The notes under the pieces: generated by a model
Database searches by the model: none
Seen by the model: the letters and a program-made list of their open reading frames with translations, nothing else
Told to the model about the DNA's origin: nothing
Assembly: GCF_006175995.1 (NCBI RefSeq)
Contig: NZ_VDMB01000012.1
Location: forward strand, 224-64,223
Reading direction: 5' to 3'
Length of the DNA: 64,000 nucleotides
Source: Desulfobotulus mexicanus
Lineage (GTDB): Bacteria > Desulfobacterota > Desulfobacteria > Desulfobacterales > ASO4-4
Made by a program: the position numbers and the translations under genes
In this document: piece after piece, positions 1-9,731 of the stretch
Layout: the number at the start of each line of letters is the position of its first letter
Numbering within the stretch: position 1 is the stretch's first letter

Positions 1-16
1 ACATCGAAATACAATT

Positions 17-133
<117 letters not shown>

Positions 134-140
134 TCTTTTA

Positions 141-191
141 ACGCCCTGCCTTCAAGGTGATTTCACCTCGAAGACAGGGCGTTTTTTATTT
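141..191 (+). terminator. Rho-independent terminator of the rRNA operon
   Basis: ACGCCCTG and CAGGGCGT form the base of a long imperfect hairpin whose upper part pairs CTTC.AGGT with ACCT.GAAG. It is followed by a T-rich run (TTTTTATTTT). It overlaps the last bases of the convergent nagZ gene. Confidence 0.9.
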
Positions 192-1184
192 TCTGTTTTT
201 TTTAATCCGGAGAATCCGTTTTGCGGATTGGATGAAAGAGGCTTTGTTTTCTTCTTTTTCTGCCATGAATAAAAGGGTGCTGAAGGCCTCATCAATGGCA
301 GGGCCTTCATGGCAGATGAGGCCAAGGTCAATCTCAGCAAGAACCATGCGTTCCATTACCTTTTCCATGGGTAGTCGGATGGCCTTCATATCAAGATCAT
401 CGGTCATGACCACTCCTTCATAGCCCATCTCATTTCTCAGAAGATCTCTGGATATAATGCTTGAAAGACTGGCCGGCCACTCAGGGTCCAGTTTCCCATA
501 GAGGATGTGGGAGACCATGATCCCGTCCACATCGGCTTTGATGGCGGCCCCAAAGGGCAGAAAATCATTTACGGCCAAAAGGCTTTTTTCTGCGTCCAGC
601 CTTGGAAGCACATGATGGGAATCCAGAATTGTCCGTCCTATACCCGGAAAATGTTTGGCCACAGAATGGATACCTTCCTGTCTGTAGGCTGAAATCATTG
701 CAAGGCCCATGTCTGTGACGGCCCTGGCATCGCCTGTGAACGCACGTTTTTTCATGATGCTTGTGTCTTTATCTGCAACATCCAGAACTGGTGCAAGGTT
801 CATAGTGATTCCCAGAGCTTTTAATTCCACAGCCATACATCTGGCATGTTCCCGGGCTTCTTCCGTGCTTTTTAGTTCACTGATGGGGGCAAATTCTCTG
901 AAATCCGGCTCTCTGAGCCTTGCAACGTTTCCGCCTTCCTGATCCATGGCAATGATAAGGGGCGGCAGCCCGGCTTCTTTTGCAGAGGACTGAAGATCCC
1001 GGTTCAGGCGTATCAATTGCTCCGGATTTCTGACGTTGGTGGAAAAAAGCACAACGCCCGCAGGAAAGATGCGGGCGATTAGACTGCGGATTCTTTCATC
1101 GCATACCGGCCCTTCAAAGCCAATCATGAGGCGCTGTCCCGCAAGTTTACGGGGAGACCATTGTTCCGGTGAATAAAGAGACAT
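186..1184 (-). CDS. nagZ: Beta-N-acetylhexosaminidase, glycoside hydrolase family 3 (NagZ-like)
   Basis: Cytoplasmic-type GH3 enzyme of 332 residues without a signal peptide; NagZ removes N-acetylglucosamine from muropeptide recycling products. Visible motifs are MDQEGG (80-85), KHFPGIG (177-183), the DSHH loop (188-191) that carries the catalytic histidine of NagZ, and TDDLDM (261-266) with the nucleophile aspartate. The length matches the short single-domain bacterial form. It is followed on the same strand, upstream, by an unknown gene and mltG, so two cell-wall glycan enzymes lie together and may be one transcription unit read from mltG to nagZ. The substrate is inferred from the family, not shown by the sequence. 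Confidence 0.9.
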   Translation of the reverse strand: MSLYSPEQWSPRKLAGQRLMIGFEGPVCDERIRSLIARIFPAGVVLFSTNVRNPEQLIRLNRDLQSSAKEAGLPPLIIAMDQEGGNVARLREPDFREFAPISELKSTEEAREHARCMAVELKALGITMNLAPVLDVADKDTSIMKKRAFTGDARAVTDMGLAMISAYRQEGIHSVAKHFPGIGRTILDSHHVLPRLDAEKSLLAVNDFLPFGAAIKADVDGIMVSHILYGKLDPEWPASLSSIISRDLLRNEMGYEGVVMTDDLDMKAIRLPMEKVMERMVLAEIDLGLICHEGPAIDEAFSTLLFMAEKEENKASFIQSAKRILRIKKNRK

Positions 1185-1203
1185 GGATTCCTTAGGGGGG
1201 CTG

Positions 1204-1647
1204 TCAGGCGGTTACGGGAGGAATGATAATCCAGCGGGTTCCATCCCATTGTCTGCTGAAATGGCTGGTCATGATAAAGGCCAGCCACAACTGTTCCAGG
1301 CTTTTGTACTGCTGCATCACGGGGTCTTTCTCCCTTTCACCGGGTTTTCCTGCCCAGGTATGGAAACGGAAGGTCATATCCTGAAAGCGGATACCTGGAA
1401 TCTGGGCAAGATCCATGAGCTGATTCAGGCGGGGCAGCCAGATGCGGGCTTCCAGATAAATAAGGTTGCCTTTTTTTCGTATGGCAAAGCCTTTACGGAA
1501 AGCATTTTCCCCATCTTCCCCACTCCAGAAGCAGGGGTTGCTACCCTGTTTGGGGGTAAGATATACATCTCCTTTTGCAGGAATCCACCGGGCCTGAATT
1601 TCAACGGCCATCTTGCACATGATCTGATATCGGGAAGACTGGTCCAT
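1204..1647 (-). CDS. Hypothetical protein between mltG and nagZ
   Basis: A 147-residue soluble protein that I do not recognise; rich in Trp, Phe and Met, no signal peptide or membrane segment. The reading frame stays open into mltG, but the ATG at 1647 begins five bases after the mltG stop codon, so I chose that start over longer ones. It probably belongs to the mltG-to-nagZ transcription unit (19 bases separate it from nagZ). No catalytic motif is obvious. Confidence 0.7.
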   Translation of the reverse strand: MDQSSRYQIMCKMAVEIQARWIPAKGDVYLTPKQGSNPCFWSGEDGENAFRKGFAIRKKGNLIYLEARIWLPRLNQLMDLAQIPGIRFQDMTFRFHTWAGKPGEREKDPVMQQYKSLEQLWLAFIMTSHFSRQWDGTRWIIIPPVTA

Positions 1648-1651
1648 CACA

Positions 1652-2674
1652 TTATTGTCCGGATCTTCTGTTGCCGCGCTGGTATTTCTGCACAGCACGG
1701 TTATGCTCTGTAAGATTGGTAGAGAAATGATGGGTGCCATCGTTTCTGGATACAAAAAATATGTAGGCACTTTCCACAGGCCAGAGGGCGGCTTCGATGG
1801 AAGCCCGGCCCGGTGAGGCAATTGGACCGGGGGGCAGACCGTGAATATGATAGGTGTTGTAGGGTGTTGGTGTGCGCAGATGGGTCCGGGTAATCCTGCC
1901 GTTAAAATCAGGTATTCCGTAGATAACCGTGGGGTCGGTCTGGAGACGCATGCCTTTTTTGAGCCGGTTATGGAACACTGACGAGACCAGGGTTCTTTCT
2001 GCGGGAGTTCCCGTTTCCTTTTCTATTATGGAAGCCAGGGTTATCACCTCGTGCATGGACATGTTGAGGGCTTTGGCCCGTTCTTTTTTCTCTGGAGTTA
2101 TTATCCTGTTAAAGTGCTGGACCATGGTGCGTATCATTGTCTCTGCATTGTCATTGGCCGTAAAAAAATAGGTGTTCGGATAGAGATAACCCTCAAGGCT
2201 GTCTGCTGGAATGCCGAGCTTTTGCGTAAGGCCCTTATCCGTGGCTGCCATGAGAAAATCCTTTTCATCCACAAGGCCTGTTTCCGCAACCCTCCGGGCG
2301 ATTTCTGTTATTCTAAGCCCTTCTGGCAGGGTTACCCGGTAGCGTTTCACCCTGCCAGACACCATCATGTCCAGCATTGCCTGCGGGGAAAGGGCAGGGG
2401 ACATGGGATATTCACCGGTATGGATGCGGGTATCTTTTTTTTGTAGTCGGGCCAGGATTCTCAAATAAAAAGAATCTGAGATGAGGCCCTCTTTTTCCAT
2501 ACGTTCAGCCACAGTTCTGAAACCTTCTCCCTGCTGTACTGTGAATAGGATTTCATCTGTGTTGCTTCCTGTGGGGGTGGATGCATAATGTCGCAGGCTG
2601 TCCCGCAGAACAAGGCCTGTGCCAAGTACAAGGCTCAGAATAAGAAATGACCATACAAAAACAGAATGTTTCAT
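1652..2674 (-). CDS. mltG: Endolytic transglycosylase MltG (YceG family)
   Basis: Inner-membrane lytic transglycosylase thought to end nascent glycan strands. The 340 residues begin with one N-terminal membrane segment (about 5-25), followed by a LysM-like region and the YceG catalytic domain. Diagnostic stretches are LPEGLRITEIA, the ASIIEKETG segment holding the catalytic glutamate, SSVFHNRL, LQTDPTVIYG, and the C-terminal YNTYHIHGLPPGPIASPG. Length and order match the family. It starts the minus-strand group mltG - unknown - nagZ. Confidence 0.95.
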   Translation of the reverse strand: MKHSVFVWSFLILSLVLGTGLVLRDSLRHYASTPTGSNTDEILFTVQQGEGFRTVAERMEKEGLISDSFYLRILARLQKKDTRIHTGEYPMSPALSPQAMLDMMVSGRVKRYRVTLPEGLRITEIARRVAETGLVDEKDFLMAATDKGLTQKLGIPADSLEGYLYPNTYFFTANDNAETMIRTMVQHFNRIITPEKKERAKALNMSMHEVITLASIIEKETGTPAERTLVSSVFHNRLKKGMRLQTDPTVIYGIPDFNGRITRTHLRTPTPYNTYHIHGLPPGPIASPGRASIEAALWPVESAYIFFVSRNDGTHHFSTNLTEHNRAVQKYQRGNRRSGQ

Positions 2675-2956
2675 GAAAAGGATCTCCCTGCATTAAAAGA
2701 CCTTTTTGTATACCTTCATTGTGCAGAGCTGTCAAAGCGGCTTGCCATTTTCCTTAAGATCCCTATTTTGAACTTCCGGCCTGAAGGGGTATGATCTACT
2801 TCAACACAGCGGGGGCATCAGGGAAGGTCTTGCGGCTGCCAGCATGAAAATCCACTCGCTATGGCCTGATAATAAACGGACCAGCAAACTGTGGCTGCAT
2901 ACGAATGGTAATCGGATTGAGTATTGTTTTTATATAAAAATAAAATGAGGTGTCAG

Positions 2957-4120
2957 ATGTCCGAAAAGAAAAAAGAAACAGAGGTTTACGCCGGTTTTGA
3001 GCAGGGTCCGATCCGTCCGCCCAGCGAGGCGGGAAGTCTTCTGATACGGGTAACCCGGAACTGCCCCTGGAACCGCTGCCGTTTCTGCCCCGTGTACAAG
3101 GGAACACGTTTCAGCCTGAGACCCATGGAGCATGTTCTGGCGGACATTGATACGGTGCATTCACATCTTTTAAAACTTCAGGCCCATGCCTCAGGTGGAC
3201 CCATTACAAGGGATATGGTCATGCATGCGGGAAAGGATCTTGCCGGACCGGATCTCGATGCCCTCCATGCAACTTTGCACTGGATGTCCCATGGCATGGA
3301 TTCGGTTTTTCTGCAGGATGCCAACAGCCTTATAATGAAGCCCGATAACCTCATTACGGTACTGCGCCATATAAAGGAGCGTTTTCCGTGGATCAGCCGC
3401 ATCACCTCCTATGCCAGATCCCATACCATCAAAGGGATTCCCGATGATAAGTTTCAAGCCATGGCGGATGCTGGGCTGAACCGTATTCATGTGGGCATGG
3501 AATCGGGATGTGACGCAGTGCTGGAGAGGATACAAAAAGGTGTGACAAGGGATGTGCATATCCTTGCTGGCCAGAAGGTGAAGGCTGCGGGGATCTCCCT
3601 TTCGGAATATGTGATGCCCGGACTAGGGGGCAGGGATCTTTCCGAAGCCCATGCCATGGACACGGCCGATGCCCTGAACCGCATCAACCCGGACTTTATC
3701 CGGCTGAGAACCCTTGCGCTTCCTCAGAATACTGAGCTTTACGGCGACTGGCAGGCTGGCCATTTTGATAAATGCAGCGGAGAAGAAGTGGCCAGGGAGC
3801 TTCTGGGTTTCATCATGGCCCTGGAGGGTATCCAGAGTACCCTGACCAGTGACCATGTGCTGAACCTCTTTGAAACCGTTGCGGGAAAGCTGCCCGAAGA
3901 TAAGCCGCAGATGATAGCAGAAATACAGTCTTTTCTGGATCTTCCCGAACATGGTCGCATGATGTATCAGGTTGGACGTCGCATGGGGCTTTACCGGGGA
4001 ATGAATGACTTCAAAGATGAAGGCAGAAGGCAGCGGGTGGCGGAGGCCTGTCAGCGTTACAATATCCGGCCGGATAATCTGGAAGAGGTGCTTGATGATC
4101 TCATGCGGCGCTTTATCTGA
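2957..4120 (+). CDS. Radical SAM protein with CX4CX2C cluster motif
   Basis: A 387-residue radical SAM enzyme of unknown substrate. The 4Fe-4S motif reads NCPWNRCRFC, so the three cysteines (36, 41, 44) are spaced CX4CX2C and not the usual CX3CX2C. A later RIHVGMESG stretch and a YVMPGLGG segment fit the radical SAM barrel. I chose ATG 2957 because GAGG lies six bases upstream; an in-frame ATG at 2924 has no such site. The stop codon overlaps the start of hemW by one base, so the two radical SAM genes are translationally coupled. Close relatives with the same cysteine spacing are known to me from sulfate reducers, but I know of no assigned function. Confidence 0.88.
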   Translation: MSEKKKETEVYAGFEQGPIRPPSEAGSLLIRVTRNCPWNRCRFCPVYKGTRFSLRPMEHVLADIDTVHSHLLKLQAHASGGPITRDMVMHAGKDLAGPDLDALHATLHWMSHGMDSVFLQDANSLIMKPDNLITVLRHIKERFPWISRITSYARSHTIKGIPDDKFQAMADAGLNRIHVGMESGCDAVLERIQKGVTRDVHILAGQKVKAAGISLSEYVMPGLGGRDLSEAHAMDTADALNRINPDFIRLRTLALPQNTELYGDWQAGHFDKCSGEEVARELLGFIMALEGIQSTLTSDHVLNLFETVAGKLPEDKPQMIAEIQSFLDLPEHGRMMYQVGRRMGLYRGMNDFKDEGRRQRVAEACQRYNIRPDNLEEVLDDLMRRFI

Positions 4121-5268
4121 TGCCTGAGACCTTTGGTGTTTATATCCATGTACCCTTCTGCAGGTCCAGATGCAGGTATTGTGATTTTTATTCCACACTG
4201 GATGAAACCATGATTTCCCGCTGGATGGATGGTGTGATCAGGGAAATTGCCCTTAGCCCTGCACCGGATTCCCTTTCTGTGGATACGGTGTACTTTGGTG
4301 GAGGAACCCCCTCGCTCCTTGGCAGTCGGGATGTGGAAAGGCTTCTTGGGGCTGTGGATCTTAACTATGGTATTGGGCCGGATGCAGAAATTACCCTGGA
4401 AGCCAATCCCGGTACCGTTTCTTTGGAACAGCTTAAGCATCTGCGGGCAATGGGGGTCAATCGTCTGAATTTTGGTTTGCAGAGTCTGGATGACAGAGCA
4501 TTGGCTTTTTTAGGCCGGGGTCACAGTGTAGCTGAGGCAAAGAATGCTTGGGATATGGCCAGAAAAGCCGGTTTTTCCAATATGGGACTGGATCTCATTT
4601 ACGGGCTTCCGGGTCAGGGCATTGGAGAATGGGAAAAGGAGCTTGGAAAAGGGCTTTGTTTCGAGCCGGAACACCTTTCCCTCTATATGCTTTCCATTGA
4701 AGAGGATACGCCCATGGGCAGGGATCTGGCTTTAGGCCGTATTAAGGCTCCCGATGAAGGGCAGGTGGCAGACCTTCTGCGTTTTACCCTGAACTTTATG
4801 GATGATCAGGGGTATCCCTGGTATGAGGTTTCCAATTTTGCCGCAGCACCAGGATATCAGTCCCGGCATAACCTTGGATATTGGGAGAAAAAGCCCTACA
4901 TTGGTTTCGGGCCTGCGGCCCACTCCTGGCTGCCCCCTGTTCGGCGGAGTAATGTGTCGGATCTCGGGCTTTATGCGGATCTTATCCGTGAAGGTAAAAC
5001 ACCTCTGGATATGGAAGAAGAGCTGGATAGCGAAGCTATGCGCCTTGAAAGTTTTTATCTGGGTTTCAGAACCCGCAAGGGTCTGGATGTGGCAGCCTTT
5101 GATGATGCCTTTGGGGGAGATTTTTTTAGGGATTACAGTGCTGTGCTGGACTCCTTTGAAAGGAAGGGTTTCATTGACTGTGGTGGAGGGTTCTGCCGCC
5201 TCACGGTGAAGGGTATGGTTTTTCTCGATACCATCACATTGGCATTCTGCTGCCATGAAACGGGCTGA
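4120..5268 (+). CDS. hemW: Radical SAM heme chaperone HemW
   Basis: HemW-family protein of 382 residues, a heme-carrying relative of oxygen-independent coproporphyrinogen III oxidase (HemN). It has the HemW N-terminus YIHVPFC followed by CRSRCRYC (Cys 14, 18, 21; CX3CX2C), then YFGGGTPS, a LEANPGT segment, the NFGLQS motif and a C-terminal HemN_C domain. The short N-terminus, without the extra cysteine motif of true HemN, favours the chaperone over the oxidase. The ATG overlaps the TGA of the preceding radical SAM gene. Confidence 0.9.
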   Translation: MPETFGVYIHVPFCRSRCRYCDFYSTLDETMISRWMDGVIREIALSPAPDSLSVDTVYFGGGTPSLLGSRDVERLLGAVDLNYGIGPDAEITLEANPGTVSLEQLKHLRAMGVNRLNFGLQSLDDRALAFLGRGHSVAEAKNAWDMARKAGFSNMGLDLIYGLPGQGIGEWEKELGKGLCFEPEHLSLYMLSIEEDTPMGRDLALGRIKAPDEGQVADLLRFTLNFMDDQGYPWYEVSNFAAAPGYQSRHNLGYWEKKPYIGFGPAAHSWLPPVRRSNVSDLGLYADLIREGKTPLDMEEELDSEAMRLESFYLGFRTRKGLDVAAFDDAFGGDFFRDYSAVLDSFERKGFIDCGGGFCRLTVKGMVFLDTITLAFCCHETG

Positions 5269-5290
5269 TGACCAGACCTTTTTGGTGGAA

Positions 5291-5325
5291 CATCGGAAGG
5301 GACTTTAAAAAAGGCCCTTCCGATG
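5291..5325. other. Perfect 11-bp hairpin between convergent genes
   Basis: CATCGGAAGGG (5291-5301) and CCCTTCCGATG (5315-5325) are perfect complements around a 13-base loop. It lies between the ends of hemW and the convergent DUF2333 gene. Neither side has a clean T-run, so it may be a weak bidirectional terminator or an mRNA 3' end stabiliser. Confidence 0.55.
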
Positions 5326-5333
5326 AACAAGGA

Positions 5334-6455
5334 TCAGGTGGAAATGGTTGTGATCAGCACACCAATATGGAATCTGGCAAGGGAGATGTGGGCGGCCAGA
5401 TTGACCCTGTGGTTGGCCAGAAGACTGTTGAGACTGCTGTTAAGTACAATAATGGGGTCGATCTCGTCCGCTTTTCTGCAGTAGTAAATGGCCTTTCGCA
5501 GGGAGTCAAGGCCGTCGCGTTTCTGGAGCATGGGATAAAAATCATGTTCCACCGCCTCAAGGATGGTGGCCATGGCGCTGGCAACGCCTTTGGAATAGTA
5601 TAAATAGTCATCGGCCTTAAAAAAGCTGACGGGCCGTCCGTCTCGTTCATGGGTTTTGATGAGGTTTTCGTTACAGCTTCCAAGCAGATTTTTGTAGGCC
5701 ATGAGAAGGGGGATCAGGTTGTCGGAGCGGTTATAGAACCTGGCATCGCCTTTGACCAGATTTTCCTGATACCTTGCCATTGCTCTCAGGGAGGCCTTGT
5801 ATTGGGATTCTGCGGAAGGAAACCAGAATTTGGTGGGCCGGATCATAAATCCGTTCATGGCCTGTTCCAAGTTCGTATCAAGGGATGCTGCGCTCCCGGT
5901 GCGGGAAATGTCTTCTGCCAGCCTTACCGCCGTTCTTCTTGTGACTTCAAGGGTTCCCAGCTGAAAGTTATTTACGTTGTCCGTGGGACGGATCAGGTCA
6001 TTGGGCCGCCATCCCCAGAAACGTTCATACAGCTCATGGTGCATGGGCTGCATGGCGGCTTCCACAAAGGCCCATCCCACAACACTGCCCAGCCCTTTTC
6101 CATTTATGTCGGTTGAGGATGGCTGAAGTTCAGCCCTGTTGCCCACATCTCTTTCATCGGGGGAGGCCGCGGGAGAAGGTAAGCTTTCCCTCATGGGAGA
6201 TGCGGTTACATGACCTTCGTTGCCGGGACGGATTATGCGGCCACCCTCGGTATCCAGCATTGGGGAAGGGGTTTCCGCAAGGCTCATTTCCTTTTCAAAA
6301 TCCGTCTGGTTCGAACCCATGAGTGAAAAAAGGGATATGATAAGCCATAGTCCGAAGAGGGTGAAAAAAATGGCCAGGGCCTGCTGTCTGGAGATCGTTT
6401 TTTCTAAAGACTGATTTTCACCTTCTGGTTGTTTTGTTTCTCTGTCCTGGTGCAT
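5334..6455 (-). CDS. DUF2333 family membrane-anchored protein
   Basis: A 373-residue protein with a polar N-terminus, one membrane segment at about 25-46, a Pro/Ser/Glu-rich linker and a large domain that I recognise as DUF2333 (stretches such as FWGWRPNDLI and YYSKGVA). The topology suggests a domain facing the periplasm. Function is unknown. I chose ATG 6455 because AAAGGA lies six bases upstream; the frame is open farther into selB. It follows selB on the same strand by 67 bases and may be co-transcribed with it. Confidence 0.8.
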   Translation of the reverse strand: MHQDRETKQPEGENQSLEKTISRQQALAIFFTLFGLWLIISLFSLMGSNQTDFEKEMSLAETPSPMLDTEGGRIIRPGNEGHVTASPMRESLPSPAASPDERDVGNRAELQPSSTDINGKGLGSVVGWAFVEAAMQPMHHELYERFWGWRPNDLIRPTDNVNNFQLGTLEVTRRTAVRLAEDISRTGSAASLDTNLEQAMNGFMIRPTKFWFPSAESQYKASLRAMARYQENLVKGDARFYNRSDNLIPLLMAYKNLLGSCNENLIKTHERDGRPVSFFKADDYLYYSKGVASAMATILEAVEHDFYPMLQKRDGLDSLRKAIYYCRKADEIDPIIVLNSSLNSLLANHRVNLAAHISLARFHIGVLITTIST

Positions 6456-6522
6456 GGAGAATCCTTTTGGGCTTTCAGGTGATTGAAAGATTACGGGGGT
6501 GCTGCCTGCCAGACCCGGTAAG

Positions 6523-8454
6523 CTATGTTTCCCTTGACTGCTGTTTTCTGAGTTTTCGGGTGTCGCCAATTCTGATGGTGAGATGGATGCCGTCAAAATA
6601 TTCCATCAGGGGTATGACATATTTTCTTGCAATGCCTCCGCAGATGTCCTTGAACTGGGATGGGTTCATTTCTTCGTTTTCCCGTAGAAAGGCCACCACC
6701 TTTTCCTGTAGGCGGTCCAGGGCCGGACGGTGAAAATAAAAATCTTCCTTCACCCGGACCATGAGATTTTCCCGGATCAGAATTTTCATTACATCGGGTG
6801 CTGCCTCTGCCTGACCTTTGTCCAGAGACCTTATGATTTCACGGAAGTAGGGAGGCGTGATGCCAGTGTTTTCATAGCTTTCAAGTATTTTCAGTCGCAG
6901 GGCTTCCTGATCCACCTGCAGGGCCACTTTGTGGGTACTGAGCCGCACAAGATCCCCTTCCTGGGCCAGCTTTTCATCTTTCACAAGCTGGTTGAGCACC
7001 TGATTAAGAAGGCGGGACTGAATATAGGCTGGGAATTTACTTTTCAGTTCTTCCTTGGAAAGGCCCTCCCTCAAAGGATAACTGGCGTGATATTTTTCAA
7101 GGTAACTGGTGGCAAAGCTGCAGAGACGCTGGAAGGCATCCGCATGTATATAGGTTTTGGCATCCTTGTCCGTTATCAGAATACTGCGGCTGGAGAGCAG
7201 CTTTTGAAGAACTGCTGTGAGCTGTTTTTCCGAAAGGTTGGTCACAAGTTTCAGGTCTGATAAGGCAGCACCTGCAAAGCCTGCCTGCATCAGATGGAAG
7301 GTTGCAGCCTCTTCACTGCCCGCCTCACTCAGGTGGCTTAGTCCTTCTATGATGTTTTCCTGAAAGCGTTTGTGTTTCTGGGGTACGGGGTTGAGTATGG
7401 CCCCGCCACCAATGGTGCGTATGGGGGAATAGGAGCGTACCACATAACGGTCATCACGGACGCAGACCATAGGTCTGTCAAAACGGAACTGGACCGGCGC
7501 TTTTTCACCAGGTGCAAGGGTATCTCTGTCCAGAAGAACTGTCAGTGCCGTGATTTCGCTGGTTCCCGTATGGAAGCGTACCTTTGTTCTGTTTTTTAAG
7601 GGTCTTTCATTGCTTGCCAGATAGTGGAAGTCCGTATCCACCATAAAAGTGTTTTTCAGGGCGTCGGGCGGTGCAATCACATCCCCCCGCTGGACTTCTG
7701 AAAGATCCAGTCCCTGGAAATTCATGGCGGTTCTTTGTCCGCATACGGCACTCTGGACACTGTCGTTATGTACCTGAAGACCCCTTACCCTGGACTGGGT
7801 CAGTTCGGGATAAACCATAACCGTATCACCCACGCTGACGGAACCGGAGACAAGGGTGCCTGTGATGACGGTACCAAAGCCCTTCATGGTGAATACCCTG
7901 TCAACGGGAAGCCGGAATACTGTGGTATTTCGGATATCAGGGATCAGGGCTGCCATGTCCGAGATGGCCTGGATAAGGGTATCCATTCCCTTGCCCGTGT
8001 GGGAAGATACGGGGATCAGGGGAGCATCCGCAAGAAAACTGTCGGAAAGAAAATCCCGCACATCTTCCGTGACCATCTCCAGCCATTCTTCATCCACGGC
8101 ATCGGATTTGGTAAGCACAACAAGACCGTGGCGGATACCCAGCAGGGAGCAGATTTCAAGGTGCTCCCTCGTCTGGGGCATAACACCCTCGTCTGCTGCT
8201 ATGACCATGGCAACGATATCAATACCCGATGCACCGGCCACCATATTTTTGACAAATTTTTCATGACCGGGTACATCCACCACGCCCAAACGTCTGCCAT
8301 CGGGGAGACTGAGGGCTGCAAAACCAAGCTCAATGGTGATCCCCCGTTTTTTTTCTTCCTTCAGGCGATCTGTGTCCGTGCCTGTTAGGGCCCGAACAAG
8401 GCTGGTTTTTCCATGATCAATATGGCCGGCTGTCCCCAGGATGATTTCTTTCAA
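6523..8454 (-). CDS. selB: Selenocysteine-specific elongation factor SelB
   Basis: Specialised translation factor that brings selenocysteyl-tRNA to UGA codons marked by a SECIS hairpin. The 643 residues carry GTPase motifs G1 (GHIDHGKT, 10-17), the switch [12 protein letters not shown]3 (DVPGHE) and G4 (TKSD), then two beta-barrel domains and C-terminal winged helices that bind SECIS RNA. Its presence fits the UGA-containing selD at 40.6 kb. The tRNA-Sec and selA genes were not seen in this window. It is followed on its strand by the DUF2333 gene. Confidence 0.97.
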   Translation of the reverse strand: MKEIILGTAGHIDHGKTSLVRALTGTDTDRLKEEKKRGITIELGFAALSLPDGRRLGVVDVPGHEKFVKNMVAGASGIDIVAMVIAADEGVMPQTREHLEICSLLGIRHGLVVLTKSDAVDEEWLEMVTEDVRDFLSDSFLADAPLIPVSSHTGKGMDTLIQAISDMAALIPDIRNTTVFRLPVDRVFTMKGFGTVITGTLVSGSVSVGDTVMVYPELTQSRVRGLQVHNDSVQSAVCGQRTAMNFQGLDLSEVQRGDVIAPPDALKNTFMVDTDFHYLASNERPLKNRTKVRFHTGTSEITALTVLLDRDTLAPGEKAPVQFRFDRPMVCVRDDRYVVRSYSPIRTIGGGAILNPVPQKHKRFQENIIEGLSHLSEAGSEEAATFHLMQAGFAGAALSDLKLVTNLSEKQLTAVLQKLLSSRSILITDKDAKTYIHADAFQRLCSFATSYLEKYHASYPLREGLSKEELKSKFPAYIQSRLLNQVLNQLVKDEKLAQEGDLVRLSTHKVALQVDQEALRLKILESYENTGITPPYFREIIRSLDKGQAEAAPDVMKILIRENLMVRVKEDFYFHRPALDRLQEKVVAFLRENEEMNPSQFKDICGGIARKYVIPLMEYFDGIHLTIRIGDTRKLRKQQSRET

Positions 8455-8680
8455 GGTTCCTTCTTATGCTCCATTGGGAAAATGTTTCCTGTATATTGCA
8501 AAGCACCTTATATACCTTTTTATGCTTACCTTACAAGGGCTGCCATAAAATCCTGTTAGAATTAGTTCATAAGGTCTTTCTGGTCAAGATTTCCTTTTTA
8601 AAAGCAGTTTTTTTTCTTTGCTCGGATAAAAAGAGCTTGCTTTTTGATCGGTACACTGGTAGAAGCAATCTCGTTTTTAT

Positions 8681-8757
8681 GGTGGGTATAGCTCAGTCGG
8701 CAGAGCACAAGGTTGTGGTCCTTGGGGTCGAGGGTTCGAGCCCCTCTACTCACCCCA
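8681..8757 (+). tRNA. tRNA-His (GTG)
   Basis: Cloverleaf with acceptor GTGGGTA pairing TACTCAC (one G-T pair), anticodon stem CAAGG/CCTTG around TTGTGGT, giving anticodon GTG, T-arm GGTTCGAGCCC, and encoded CCA. The extra 5' G opposite the discriminator C is the histidine-specific feature. It lies 11 bases before tRNA-Arg and is probably in the same transcript. Confidence 0.95.
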
Positions 8758-8768
8758 TAACAAATTCA

Positions 8769-8845
<77 letters not shown>

Positions 8846-8892
8846 TAAAATCAGGTAGTTACAGGGTTTTTAAAAGAAGCCTGATTTTAAAA

Positions 8893-8909
8893 TAAGCACA
8901 TAGTAAGCA
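8893..8909. repeat. Left copy of a 17-bp repeat near attL (integrase arm-site candidate)
   Basis: TAAGCACATAGTAAGCA occurs here, 48 bases inside attL, and once more at 16347-16363 near the other end. Each copy holds two TAAGCA units 11 bases apart, about one helical turn. This is the pattern of arm-type binding sites of tyrosine integrases. Confidence 0.65.
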
Positions 8910-9404
8910 CTAGAAAAAAAAATAATCAAAAAATAATCAGGGCAAAAAAATAAGCCGGTTTTTCTTCCATGGTCACATCATCGGAAAGAAACTGGTTTTT
9001 TCGTTTGTGAATATGAACCCTCTTCTAACGTGCCTAAAAATTCCTTGGGGCTGAAGGTTTCAGGAATCATTTTTTTTCTGATTTTTTATTTTTTTGGTCT
9101 TGGCTTGGTAAGGGACTTGGTAACAAATTAAAAAACTTTTACAAGACCACCGCAAACACTGAAAAAAAGGCCCATGGTTAGGCGGATAACGTGTCTGCCG
9201 AACCCTCAAAAATGCCCCTTTCCACTCCCCTTTATGGTGTCCGAAAACTCCGGCTTTCCCGTGTGGGACTATGCAAAAACCTTAGCCGTGCTTTGATGGT
9301 TTGTTTCCCTGTGACCATGGAAAAATCTTTACCGGGTTGCCCGTTCCTGGCCCTCATTATGACCGAAGAAAAACCTTCTCTCCTTGTTTTGGGGTGCTGT
9401 TATT

Positions 9405-9666
9405 TTATGACCTTTCAGGTATGTTATGACCTTTTGGGTCATAATTGCAAGTATCTGATATGTATATATAAAACATCTGTTTTCTGCTATCTTATGACCT
9501 ATGCCCCCCCACACCCTACCCGGTACCAAAAACAGCCTAAAAAAAAGCATGTGTGTGTGTCTGGTCATAAGTCATAATATATATATATTTTATATAAAAA
9601 AACCAGTATTGGCGGGCTTCTTAAGTTATGACCTTTAGGGTCATAAAATGGTCATAAAAGTCATAA
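9405..9666. repeat. Iteron-like TTATGACC repeats: candidate replication origin of the element
   Basis: This stretch has TTATGACC or its complement GGTCATAA at 9405, 9424, 9437, 9492, 9563, 9626, 9639 and 9650, and shorter AGTCATAA copies at 9570 and 9659. Two pairs form inverted repeats with identical five-base spacing (9424-9444 and 9626-9646). The region is A+T-rich, includes runs of TA (about 9577-9595), and lies directly downstream of the primase/ATPase gene. The rest of 8846-9731 holds no convincing gene. Confidence 0.7.
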
Positions 9667-9731
9667 GATAGGGCAGGAATAAAAAAAAGCGGGAAGGATA
9701 CCCCCCCGCCTGGCTAAGTCTTTATATTTAA

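Noticed and set aside
5268-6116. Plus-strand frames opposite the DUF2333 gene
   Set aside because: Antisense shadows; the minus-strand gene has recognisable motifs and a ribosome site.
9191-9577. 128-codon plus-strand frame in the left part of the element
   Set aside because: It overlaps the iteron-like repeats, has odd composition and no ribosome site, and all other genes of the element are on the minus strand.
9405-9666. Possible CRISPR array
   Set aside because: The repeated word is only 8 bases, occurs in both orientations and at irregular spacing; there are no spacers and no cas genes in the window.
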